Positions 1 through 7,089 of a DNA stretch of 64,000 nt are shown here, piece after piece. This DNA is from JBGVSA01 sp049840475 (GTDB lineage: Bacteria > Pseudomonadota > Gammaproteobacteria > Burkholderiales > Rhodocyclaceae): the NCBI GenBank assembly GCA_049840475.1, contig JASGKX010000001.1, forward strand, positions 992,001 to 1,056,000, written 5' to 3'. The stretch's first letter is position 1. Every line of letters begins with the position of its first letter. Below the pieces are notes generated by a model. It saw only the letters and a program-made list of their open reading frames with translations, was not told where the DNA came from and did not search any database. Made by a program: the position numbers and the translations under genes.

Positions 1-1
1 C

Positions 2-751
2 GTCCATCGGGTGCTCTTCCCTGCTGGCTACCAGGCCATGATCGGCGTCACTCATTACGATGCTGAAGAGGAAGAACTACTGCTGCGGAGCTACCTCGCT
101 CATCGGCCGGCCGGCCTTCTCGTCACTGGATTCGACCGAACGGAGGCCGGGCGCCATCTGATCGCGTCCAGCGGTGTCCCGTGCGTCCACTTGATGGAGA
201 CGACCGAAGCACCGGGCGTACATTGCGTCGGCTTTTCGCAGATTGAGGCCGGCGCGGCGATGACCGAGCATTTGCTTTCGCGCGGACATACGCGCATTGC
301 CTTCGCTGCCGCACAACTCGATCGACGGACGCTACAGCGCGCAGAGGGCTACCGACGTGCGTTGCGCTCGGCGGGTCACTACGACCCCCGCCTGGAGCAA
401 TTGAGTCCGGAGCGCTCTTCGCTCCGTCTGGGTAGCGAGCTTTTTGAGAGCCTGCTGAAGGACCACCCCGATGTGGAGGCGATCTTCTTCGGGAACGATG
501 ATCTGGCTCAGGGCGGATTGCTTGCTGCACAAAGGGCCGGCATTGCGGTGCCAGAGGGTGTGGCTATCGCTGGCTTCAATGATGTCGCCGGTAGCGATCA
601 GTTGGTGCCTCCCCTGACGACCGTGCGCACCCCGCGTGCAGAGGTCGGCGAGGCCGGCGCACGCATGCTTCTTCAACTCATGCAGGGGCAGCGTCCCGTG
701 CAAAGTTCGATCCGTCTTCCTTACACAGTTATCGTTCGCGGAAGTGCGTGA
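2..751 (+). CDS. LacI/GntR-type transcriptional regulator, 5' truncated by window edge
   Basis: Partial gene, open from the first in-frame codon of the window to a TGA at 749-751. What remains is a periplasmic-binding-protein-like effector domain of the LacI family. Recognisable blocks are a PAGLLVTG segment early on, the LLSRGHTRIAF strand-turn, an AIFFGNDDLAQGGLLAAQRAG block, and the near-C-terminal GFNDVAGSDQLVPPLTTVRTP stretch that LacI-family proteins use around the ligand pocket and dimer interface. The N-terminal helix-turn-helix lies before the window. Such proteins bind a small metabolite, often a sugar acid, and release an operator. The ligand cannot be told from this sequence. The next gene, ahpC, belongs to a different process. 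Confidence 0.85.
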   Translation, partial: VHRVLFPAGYQAMIGVTHYDAEEEELLLRSYLAHRPAGLLVTGFDRTEAGRHLIASSGVPCVHLMETTEAPGVHCVGFSQIEAGAAMTEHLLSRGHTRIAFAAAQLDRRTLQRAEGYRRALRSAGHYDPRLEQLSPERSSLRLGSELFESLLKDHPDVEAIFFGNDDLAQGGLLAAQRAGIAVPEGVAIAGFNDVAGSDQLVPPLTTVRTPRAEVGEAGARMLLQLMQGQRPVQSSIRLPYTVIVRGSA

Positions 752-761
752 TTGTGTTTGG

Positions 762-798
762 CTATCGAATTCATTCCGGCAATCAATTAGATTGATTA
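762..798 (+). promoter_or_regulatory. Possible OxyR-type binding site upstream of ahpC
   Basis: Four tetranucleotides sit at exact 11-base steps: CTAT at 762, ATTC at 773, CAAT at 784 and ATTA at 795. This is the spacing of the OxyR tetramer site, which alternates ATAG and CTAT separated by 7 bases. Only the first tetramer matches fully, so the site is degenerate. It lies about 75 bases before the ahpC start, where an OxyR activator would bind. This is inference from spacing and context only. Confidence 0.3.
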
Positions 799-874
799 AT
801 GATCTCTGGGCAGAATGCACCTGTGCCTGACGACAACGCAGGCGATTACCGAAATTCAACACAGGAGCTCAGAG

Positions 875-1423
875 ATGAAGACCATTGGCGACAAGATCGA
901 ATCCTTCAACGTTGTGGGTGTGAAGCCGGGTTTCAACCTGCCCGAAGAGAATGGCCAGTCCGCGTTCGAGAACATCACCGAAAAGTCGTTCCCGGGCAAG
1001 TGGAAGGTCATCTATTTCTACCCGAAGGACTTCACCTTCGTCTGCCCGACGGAAATCGTTGAGTACGACAAAATGGCCAATGACCTGGCCGACCGCGATG
1101 CGGTGCTGATGGGTGGTTCCAGCGACAACGAGTTCGTGAAGCTGGCATGGCGTCGCGACCACAAGGATCTGTCCAAGCTGAGTCACTGGAGCTTTGCTGA
1201 CGTGACGGGTTCGCTGATCGACCAGTTCGGTATCCGCGACAAGGCCGCTGGTGTGGCACTGCGTGCAACCTTTATCGTTGATCCGGAAAACGTCATTCAG
1301 CACGTGACCGTGAATACGCTGGATGTCGGCCGCAACGCTTCGGAAGCTCTGCGTGTTCTGGATGCGCTCCAAACCGGCGAACTGTGCCCGTGCAACCGCG
1401 CAGTGGGCGGCGATACGCTGTAA
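875..1423 (+). CDS. ahpC: Alkyl hydroperoxide reductase AhpC (peroxiredoxin)
   Basis: 182-residue two-cysteine peroxiredoxin that reduces hydrogen peroxide, organic peroxides and peroxynitrite in the cytosol. The peroxidatic cysteine is Cys57 in FTFVCPTEI, and further cysteines lie in the C-terminal LCPCNRAV (Cys171 and Cys173). The start at 875 gives the expected MKTIGDKIESF N-terminus and follows a GGAG-type ribosome site. ahpD lies about 105 bases downstream, so the two are likely co-transcribed. This AhpC type is recharged by AhpD rather than by AhpF, and no ahpF is present here. A degenerate OxyR-like site precedes the gene. Confidence 0.95.
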   Translation: MKTIGDKIESFNVVGVKPGFNLPEENGQSAFENITEKSFPGKWKVIYFYPKDFTFVCPTEIVEYDKMANDLADRDAVLMGGSSDNEFVKLAWRRDHKDLSKLSHWSFADVTGSLIDQFGIRDKAAGVALRATFIVDPENVIQHVTVNTLDVGRNASEALRVLDALQTGELCPCNRAVGGDTL

Positions 1424-1528
1424 TCGCAGTCGCGCGTCCCCTACCCCAACTTTCTGACCATAAATAACAAGGAACCGGCACTCTGATCGGGTGCTGGATT
1501 CCTGAGCAGATTTCGGAGCACACGACAC

Positions 1529-2056
1529 ATGGAAGCACTCAACGCCATCAAGGAACTCATTCCCGACTACGCGAAGGACGTTCGCCTGAGCATCGACGGC
1601 GTCATCGCCCGCTCGTCGCTGCCGGCCAATGAAGCAGTGGGCGCAGCACTGGCCGCTGCGTTCGCTGCAAAGAGCACGACGCTGGTGAAGATCTTCCGCG
1701 AGTCAGGTCTGCTGGCGCCGGAAGAACTGCAAGCTGCCCAGACGGCTGCGTCAATCATGGGCATGACCAACGCGTGGTATTCGTACCTGGACATGGCTGC
1801 CGACGCAGACCTGAAGACTCAACAGGCTGGCCTGCGGATGAACGCTTATTCAACCCACGGTGGTGTCGATCAGCGGCGCTTCGAATTGTGGGCGCTGTCG
1901 GCGAGCATTGTTGGCAAGTGCAAGTTCTGCATTGCTGCCCACGCTGATGTACTGCGTAAGGCTGGCTTGGGCACGGTTGAACTGAAGGATGTTGGTCGTA
2001 TTGCTTCCGTCGTGAATGCGGTCGCACAGATTTTTGCTGCAGAAGGCCATCACTAA
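1529..2056 (+). CDS. ahpD: Alkyl hydroperoxidase AhpD
   Basis: 175-residue helical protein of the AhpD/CMD family, which acts as the disulfide reductant for AhpC. The catalytic motif is visible as Cys131-Lys-Phe-Cys134 followed by His138 (KCKFCIAAHADVLRKAG), matching the CxxC...H redox centre of AhpD. In characterised systems AhpD is recharged by lipoyl-bearing SucB and lipoamide dehydrogenase. The length matches the family. The gene is directly downstream of ahpC, and a strong terminator follows 22 bases after the stop, closing an ahpC-ahpD operon. Confidence 0.95.
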   Translation: MEALNAIKELIPDYAKDVRLSIDGVIARSSLPANEAVGAALAAAFAAKSTTLVKIFRESGLLAPEELQAAQTAASIMGMTNAWYSYLDMAADADLKTQQAGLRMNAYSTHGGVDQRRFELWALSASIVGKCKFCIAAHADVLRKAGLGTVELKDVGRIASVVNAVAQIFAAEGHH

Positions 2057-2077
2057 ACGGTGAGTGGCGGTTCATGC

Positions 2078-2115
2078 AAAAGGGGAGTGTTCCACGTGGA
2101 ACACTCCCCTTTTTT
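2078..2115 (+). terminator. Rho-independent terminator of ahpCD, containing a parS-like core
   Basis: An 18-bp perfect inverted repeat with no unpaired loop bases in the DNA (stem 2078-2113) is followed by a T run. It lies immediately after ahpD on the plus strand. The centre of the palindrome is a 16-bp parS-like sequence, listed separately. Confidence 0.9.
2088..2103. promoter_or_regulatory. parS-like centromere site 1 (ParB binding)
   Basis: TGTTCCACGTGGAACA is a perfect 16-bp palindrome matching the bacterial parS pattern TGTTNCACGTGNAACA. It lies about 7.9 kb from dnaA, in the origin-proximal zone where chromosomal parS sites cluster. It is embedded in the ahpD terminator stem, so it could be coincidental. 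The second site at 2899-2914 makes a real ParB function more likely. The parAB genes are not in this window. Confidence 0.65.
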
Positions 2116-2134
2116 CTTGTTTGGCGTACCCCGA

Positions 2135-2893
2135 TCAACCCCGCAGGACGTCAAGCCCGAGTTTGACAATCAACACCGACACGACCGCCAACAGCAACCA
2201 GCGCACAAAACCATTGCCGTGGCGCAACGCTAGCCTTGTGCCAACCTGTGCGCCGGCAACGTTCGCTATTGCCATGAACAGCCCAAGTTTCCAAAGCACT
2301 CCCGCGTGGAGCGAGAAGTAGACAATCGCTGCGAGATTCGTCGCGAAGTTCACAACCTTTGCCGTCGCCGAAGCATGCAGCATGTCCATGCCGAATAGCC
2401 GGACAAACGCGAAAATCAGAAAACTGCCCGTACCAGGCCCGAAGAAACCGTCGTAGAAGCCGATCGACAGACCGATCAGCGCCGCCACCAACCCAATATG
2501 CCTTACGACAATTGGCGTCCGCTTCTCTCGACCGAAGTCACGTTTCAGGAACGTGTACCCGCCCACAAGAACGAGCATGACGAGTACCAGCGGTTTGAGA
2601 ATCTCGCTCGACAGAAAACTCACTACACTCGCGCCGATCGCAGATCCGACCAGGGCGGCAATTGCACCAGGCAACGCGATTCGTTTATCGAGCTTGATCT
2701 TGCTGCTATAGGCCCATGCGGCGCTTGCAGTGCCAGCGATGCTTGAGACTTTGTTCGTTCCGAAAATGATCGGGATTGGGACTTGGGGAAGAACCGCCAA
2801 CATCAGGGGTAGTTGAATCAGTCCCCCTCCCCCAACAACGGCATCAACGAGGCCAGCGAGAAAAGCGCCCGCCCCTAGAATCAAGAATTCCAC
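2135..2893 (-). CDS. Sulfite exporter TauE/SafE family (TSUP) membrane permease
   Basis: 252-residue polytopic inner-membrane protein with about seven to eight hydrophobic segments. The first is the glycine-rich LILGAGAFLAGLVDAVVGGGG, a TSUP (TauE/SafE) hallmark; a second repeat carries GFYDGFFGPGTGSFL. The family exports or imports small sulfur or carboxylate anions, and the substrate here is unknown. I place the start at the GTG at 2893 (VEFLILGAG). An upstream in-frame GTG at 2917 would run the coding sequence through the parS site and the hairpin. It converges with ahpD. Confidence 0.85.
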   Translation of the reverse strand: MEFLILGAGAFLAGLVDAVVGGGGLIQLPLMLAVLPQVPIPIIFGTNKVSSIAGTASAAWAYSSKIKLDKRIALPGAIAALVGSAIGASVVSFLSSEILKPLVLVMLVLVGGYTFLKRDFGREKRTPIVVRHIGLVAALIGLSIGFYDGFFGPGTGSFLIFAFVRLFGMDMLHASATAKVVNFATNLAAIVYFSLHAGVLWKLGLFMAIANVAGAQVGTRLALRHGNGFVRWLLLAVVSVLIVKLGLDVLRG

Positions 2894-2898
2894 TGATT

Positions 2899-2914
2899 TG
2901 TTCCACGTGAAACA
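2899..2914. promoter_or_regulatory. parS-like centromere site 2 (ParB binding)
   Basis: TGTTCCACGTGAAACA matches the parS consensus TGTTNCACGTGNAACA at every fixed position. It differs from site 1 by one base in the right arm. It sits just upstream of the probable start of the TSUP gene and overlaps the edge of a hairpin. It lies about 7.1 kb from dnaA and 0.8 kb from site 1. No third match was found by eye in the window. Confidence 0.75.
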
Positions 2915-2943
2915 CACAGAGCGCTAAACGCGCTCTGTGTGTA
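2911..2943 (-). terminator. Hairpin downstream of the 110-residue gene
   Basis: An inverted repeat of about 13 bp (ACACAGAGCGC / GCGCTCTGTGT, 5-base loop) lies directly after the stop codon of the minus-strand gene at 2944-3276. Only a short T stretch follows on the minus strand, so termination may be partial. Confidence 0.5.
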
Positions 2944-3276
2944 CTACTTACCCTGCGCCTCTTTCTCAGCCCAGAGTGCCCGAGCTACAGCCTTCCAGGC
3001 CTCTCGACCGTGCACTTCGCGCCCAGCGCTCGCGCTCTCTTCCATATTACGAAGCATCAACCCGACCAGACCAAACAGCTCGATTTTCGCGAGCGTCTGG
3101 CCGTCACCCGGCATCACCTTCGGGAATCCCTTCGCCGCATTGAATTCCAGTGCACGGCGTGCCAGATCGCGCATCTGGCCCTCATCGTGCCAATCAATCC
3201 CAAGAATCATCAACTTACGTTCGATCTCGAGTTCGATCTTTCCAGCCGTACCTTCGTAGTCCTCGTATTCTGGCAT
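2944..3276 (-). CDS. Conserved hypothetical protein, 110 residues
   Basis: Small, charged, soluble protein (starts MPEYEDYEGTAGKIELE; ends WAEKEAQGK) with alternating helical segments and no signal peptide or membrane helix. I do not recognise a family. It lies in the same direction as the formaldehyde operon, 86 bases beyond fghA, so it may be its last gene, but nothing in the protein points to formaldehyde metabolism. A hairpin follows its stop. Confidence 0.6.
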   Translation of the reverse strand: MPEYEDYEGTAGKIELEIERKLMILGIDWHDEGQMRDLARRALEFNAAKGFPKVMPGDGQTLAKIELFGLVGLMLRNMEESASAGREVHGREAWKAVARALWAEKEAQGK

Positions 3277-3362
3277 TCCGCGACTCCTTGGCTATCAGCG
3301 TTCATCCGATCGGCGTTGCTGCAAAGCCTACTGTAGCCGATTGCCGCGAGATCGGGCTTCCC

Positions 3363-4199
3363 TCACGTCCCTTCGAACGCATTTGCGTGCCAATCGACGT
3401 GATTGCCAATGAACGAAGCGATGAAGTAATAACTGTGGTCGTGTCCTTCGCGCATTCTCAAATCCACTGGATGACCCGCTTTGCCTGCCACATCGATCAA
3501 ACGCTGTGGCTGTAACTGGGTGTCCAGAAACTCATCTGCATCACCCTGATCGATCAAAATCGGCAAACGCTCACCCAGCTGCCCAGCAACGAGTGCACAT
3601 GCATCCCACCCGGCCCACTCCGCACGATCGTCACCCAGGTAGGCACCGAACGCCCTTTTCCCCCAAGGCACGACTGACGGTGCCACGATGGGCGCGAATG
3701 CCGACACGCTGCGATATCGCCCCGGATGACGCAGAGCCGCCACCAGTGCACCGTGCCCACCCATCGAATGCCCCGATACCCCACGTACCGTCGTCGCTGG
3801 AAATTCCGCTTCAATCAGCGCCGGCAGTTCATGAACGACGTAGTCGTGCATTCGGTAGTGGTCAGCCCAGGGCGTGCGCGTCGCATTCACATAAAAACTG
3901 GCACCCTGCCCCAGATCATATGCCGGATCGTTGGGCACTTCATCGCCGCGCGGACTCGTATCCGGGGCAACGAGAATCACGTCACGCTCTGCCGCATAGC
4001 GCTGCGCGCCTGCCTTCGTAATGAAGTTCTGTTCGGTACAAGTCAGCCCCGACAGCCAATACAACACAGGCAGTCGCCGATCTCTCGTCTGTGGTGGCAG
4101 GTACACAGCAAAGCGCATGGCGCATCCGAGCAATGCGGATTCATGTTCATACACGTCCTGCCAGCCATCGAAGCACGCACGGTGCTCTACTCGTTTCAT
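3363..4199 (-). CDS. fghA: S-formylglutathione hydrolase
   Basis: 278-residue esterase-D-type alpha/beta hydrolase that splits S-formylglutathione to formate and glutathione, the last step of glutathione-dependent formaldehyde oxidation. The nucleophile elbow is GHSMGG. The remaining triad residues are in DQGDADEFL (Asp) and EGHDHSYYF (His). The LSGLTCTEQNFITKAGAQ block is typical of the family. It is 13 bases downstream of adhC in the same direction and so is translated from the same operon. Confidence 0.95.
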   Translation of the reverse strand: MKRVEHRACFDGWQDVYEHESALLGCAMRFAVYLPPQTRDRRLPVLYWLSGLTCTEQNFITKAGAQRYAAERDVILVAPDTSPRGDEVPNDPAYDLGQGASFYVNATRTPWADHYRMHDYVVHELPALIEAEFPATTVRGVSGHSMGGHGALVAALRHPGRYRSVSAFAPIVAPSVVPWGKRAFGAYLGDDRAEWAGWDACALVAGQLGERLPILIDQGDADEFLDTQLQPQRLIDVAGKAGHPVDLRMREGHDHSYYFIASFIGNHVDWHANAFEGT

Positions 4200-4212
4200 C
4201 TCTCACCCCGTA

Positions 4213-5322
4213 TCAGAAGTGAATCACCGTACGGATGGACTTACCTTCGTGCATCAGATCGAATGCCTCATTGATGCGGTCAAGCGGTAGCGTGTGCGTA
4301 ATGAACGGATCCAGATCGATCTCCCCACGCATGGCTTGCTCCACCATACCCGGCAACTGGGTGCGACCCTTTACTCCACCAAAGGCCGACCCGCGCCACA
4401 CGCGCCCCGTCACCAACTGGAACGGTCGCGTGCGAATCTCCTGGCCGGCACCCGCAACACCGATGATCACGCTTTCGCCCCAACCCTTGTGACAGCATTC
4501 CAGCGCGGCACGCATCACTTCAACGTTGCCGATGCACTCAAAGCTAAAGTCCACCCCACCATCCGTCATCGCGACGATCACTTCCTGGATAGGTTTGTCG
4601 TGATCCTTCGGATTCACACAATCCGTGGCCCCCATCGAGCGAGCCAACTCGAACTTCGAAGGATTCACGTCCACAGCAATGATGCGTCCAGCCTTGGCCT
4701 GCACAGCCCCCTGGATCACCGCCAGGCCGATGCCGCCCAGGCCAAACACTGCAACCGTGTCTCCCGCCTTCACCTTCGCGGTGTTATGCACCGCGCCAAT
4801 ACCGGTCGTCACACCGCACCCGAGCAAGCACACCTTTTCGAGCGCCGCCGTCGGGTTGATCTTGGCAAGCGAAATCTCCGCCACCACGGTGTACTCGCTG
4901 AACGTGCTGGTGCCCATGTAGTGATAGATGGGCTTGCCCTGGTATGAGAAACGCGTTGTCCCATCCGGCATCAACCCCTTGCCTTGAGTCGCACGTACCG
5001 CCTGACATAGATTCGTCTTGCCGGACAGACAGAATTTGCACTTGCGACATTCCGCCGTGTAGAGAGGAATCACGTGATCACCGGGCTGTACGCTGGTAAC
5101 ACCTTCTCCAACCTCAACAACAATGCCGCCACCTTCGTGGCCCAGCACCGCCGGAAACACACCTTCCGGATCGTCACCAGACAAGGTAAATGCGTCCGTG
5201 TGGCACACCCCGGTATGAGTGATACGCACGAGAACTTCACCTGCTCGCGGTGGCGCGACATCCAACTCGACGATCTCCAGGGGTTTGCCCGCTTCGAAGG
5301 CAACAGCTGCACGTGATTTCAT
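4213..5322 (-). CDS. adhC: S-(hydroxymethyl)glutathione dehydrogenase / class III alcohol dehydrogenase
   Basis: 369-residue zinc-dependent medium-chain dehydrogenase that oxidises S-hydroxymethylglutathione with NAD+. Catalytic zinc ligands are in HTGVCHTDAF and VLGHEGGG. The structural zinc lobe has the four-cysteine cluster CRKCKFCLSGKTNLC. The nucleotide-binding turn is VAVFGLGGIGLAVIQGA. Length and ending (GKSIRTVIHF) are typical. It sits between frmR and fghA as in frmRAB operons, and formaldehyde induction through FrmR is expected. Confidence 0.95.
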   Translation of the reverse strand: MKSRAAVAFEAGKPLEIVELDVAPPRAGEVLVRITHTGVCHTDAFTLSGDDPEGVFPAVLGHEGGGIVVEVGEGVTSVQPGDHVIPLYTAECRKCKFCLSGKTNLCQAVRATQGKGLMPDGTTRFSYQGKPIYHYMGTSTFSEYTVVAEISLAKINPTAALEKVCLLGCGVTTGIGAVHNTAKVKAGDTVAVFGLGGIGLAVIQGAVQAKAGRIIAVDVNPSKFELARSMGATDCVNPKDHDKPIQEVIVAMTDGGVDFSFECIGNVEVMRAALECCHKGWGESVIIGVAGAGQEIRTRPFQLVTGRVWRGSAFGGVKGRTQLPGMVEQAMRGEIDLDPFITHTLPLDRINEAFDLMHEGKSIRTVIHF

Positions 5323-5370
5323 GGTTCTCTCCTGTGGGGGTTGGATAGGGCAATAAAGAATGTATGTGGG

Positions 5371-5646
5371 CTACTTGAGGTAGGAACGGACGAGCAGTGT
5401 CATCTCTTTGACGCGCTCCTCGCGCTCTCGATCCGAAACGCTCCCGTCTCCGAATTGCTCGCGCAGGTGTCCTTCGAGTACCTCGCTCATCAGACCGTTT
5501 GCAGCGCCACGGATGGCTGCGATCTGTTGGAGTATGGCCGCGCAATCGGCGCCGTCCTCAAGTGCGCGTTCAAGTGCAGCGCATTGGCCGCTCATGCGGC
5601 GGACGCGTGTGAGGACACGCTTCTTCTCTTCGGGAGTGCTCGGCAT
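5371..5646 (-). CDS. frmR: Formaldehyde-sensing repressor FrmR (CsoR/RcnR family)
   Basis: 91-residue all-helical repressor. Pro2, Cys35 (DGADCAAIL) and His60 (LEGHLREQF) correspond to the residues that formaldehyde cross-links in enterobacterial FrmR; the further metal-site ligands of CsoR/RcnR paralogues are not all present. The family binds GC-centred operators as a tetramer and releases them on modification. It is the first gene of the operon frmR-adhC-fghA, 48 bases before adhC, with a matching palindrome just upstream. Confidence 0.9.
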   Translation of the reverse strand: MPSTPEEKKRVLTRVRRMSGQCAALERALEDGADCAAILQQIAAIRGAANGLMSEVLEGHLREQFGDGSVSDREREERVKEMTLLVRSYLK

Positions 5647-5661
5647 GGGAGCGATCCTATT

Positions 5662-5681
5662 TACTATACTGGGGTATAGTA
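5662..5681 (-). promoter_or_regulatory. Probable FrmR operator
   Basis: Inverted repeat TACTATAC / GTATAGTA around a TGGG centre lies about 15 bases upstream of the frmR start. The layout, AT-rich arms flanking a short G run, resembles the known FrmR/CsoR-type operators. It probably overlaps the operon promoter and allows autoregulation. Confidence 0.75.
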
Positions 5682-5736
5682 TATTAGGCGGCAGAGATCC
5701 CCGCCAGATGAAGCGTCCGTCCTTGTCTATCGCGTG

Positions 5737-7089
5737 CTACTTGCCAATGCAGAAACGGCTGAAGATAACGCCCAACAGATCATCGGCGCCAAATTCACCG
5801 GTGATCCGATTTACCGCCTCCTGAGCAAGGCGAAGCTCTTCCGCCATCAACTCAAGTTCGTTGAGCCGCTGTGACGCAAATTCAACGTGCTCGCGCGCTT
5901 CGCGCAACGCCACAAGATGACGTTCGCGCGCGAGAATCACGTTCTCGCCTTGGTCTGCCCACCCGACGATACGTAACAACTCACCCTTGAGCGCATCGAC
6001 ACCTTCGCCCGTGCGTGCCGACAGCCGAACAGCCACCTGACCATCTTTGTGCTCGAACCGACCCGCGTGTTCGCCTGATAGATCCACTTTGTTGTAGACC
6101 CATAGCATAGGCACGTCTGCCGGCAGACGATCTTCGATGGGATCTGCGTTCTGCGTCCCTACCTGTGCATCCGCCATCCTCACGATGACGTCTGCACGCT
6201 CGATCTCACGCCACGTCCGCTCAATACCAATACGCTCAACGGCGTCTTCGGTTTCACGCAGACCCGCCGTATCGACGATGTGCAACGGAATGCCGTTGAT
6301 CTGGATACGCTCGCGCAGCACGTCACGCGTTGTTCCGGCAACGTCCGTCACGATTGCACGATCGTCTCCGGCAAGGCAGTTCAGCAAGCTGGACTTGCCC
6401 ACATTGGGCTCACCCGCCAGCACGACGTGCATACCTTCGCGCAGCAGACTTCCTTGCCTCGCCCTCCCCAGCACCGCGTCGAGTTCGTCGCCTAACACCG
6501 CGAGGCGCTCCATTGCCCGGGCGCTCTTAAGAAAATCGATTTCCTCTTCCGGAAAATCCAGCGTGGCCTCGACCAACATGCGCAGATCGACCAACCGATC
6601 GCGCCAAGCATGGATCTCTTCCGAAAAACGGCCCGACAGCGAACGTAGCGCTGAACGTGCGGCCGCCTGAGTGCCTGCATCGATCAGATCGATGACGCTC
6701 TCTGCCTGCGCAAGGTCCAGCTTGTCATTGAGGAACGCACGGCGCGTGAATTCGCCCGGCTCGGCAAGACGGACTCCAAGTTCCACGCAGCGCTCAAGGA
6801 GCATCTGCATAACGACTGGACCGCCATGTCCCTGCAGCTCGATGACGTCATCGCCGGTATACGAATGGGGTGCGGGAAAGTACAGCAGCAGGCCCTCGTC
6901 GATGGCCTCGCCCGCTGCATCAAGAAAACGGGCCAGGCTCGCTTGGCGAGGCCTGACCCGACGCCCTATGAGGGCTTCGACCAGGGTCTCCAGGCGATTG
7001 CCCGAGACCCTGATCACGCCTACACCGCCACGACCGGGAGGCGTGGCGATGGCGGCGATGGTATCAACTGTTTGCGGCTTGCTTGCCAC
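5737..7089 (-). CDS. mnmE: tRNA-modification GTPase MnmE (TrmE)
   Basis: 450-residue GTPase that works with MnmG to install the 5-carboxymethylaminomethyl group on wobble U34 of certain tRNAs. The N-terminal tetrahydrofolate-binding domain opens with DTIAAIATPPGRGGVGVIRVSG. The G domain carries the P-loop GEPNVGKSSLL, then the switch DVAGTTRD and DTAGLRET. The invariant C-terminal CIGK (FCIGK) ends the protein. It overlaps the end of yidC by 26 bases in the conserved rpmH-rnpA-yidD-yidC-mnmE cluster. Confidence 0.97.
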   Translation of the reverse strand: MASKPQTVDTIAAIATPPGRGGVGVIRVSGNRLETLVEALIGRRVRPRQASLARFLDAAGEAIDEGLLLYFPAPHSYTGDDVIELQGHGGPVVMQMLLERCVELGVRLAEPGEFTRRAFLNDKLDLAQAESVIDLIDAGTQAAARSALRSLSGRFSEEIHAWRDRLVDLRMLVEATLDFPEEEIDFLKSARAMERLAVLGDELDAVLGRARQGSLLREGMHVVLAGEPNVGKSSLLNCLAGDDRAIVTDVAGTTRDVLRERIQINGIPLHIVDTAGLRETEDAVERIGIERTWREIERADVIVRMADAQVGTQNADPIEDRLPADVPMLWVYNKVDLSGEHAGRFEHKDGQVAVRLSARTGEGVDALKGELLRIVGWADQGENVILARERHLVALREAREHVEFASQRLNELELMAEELRLAQEAVNRITGEFGADDLLGVIFSRFCIGK

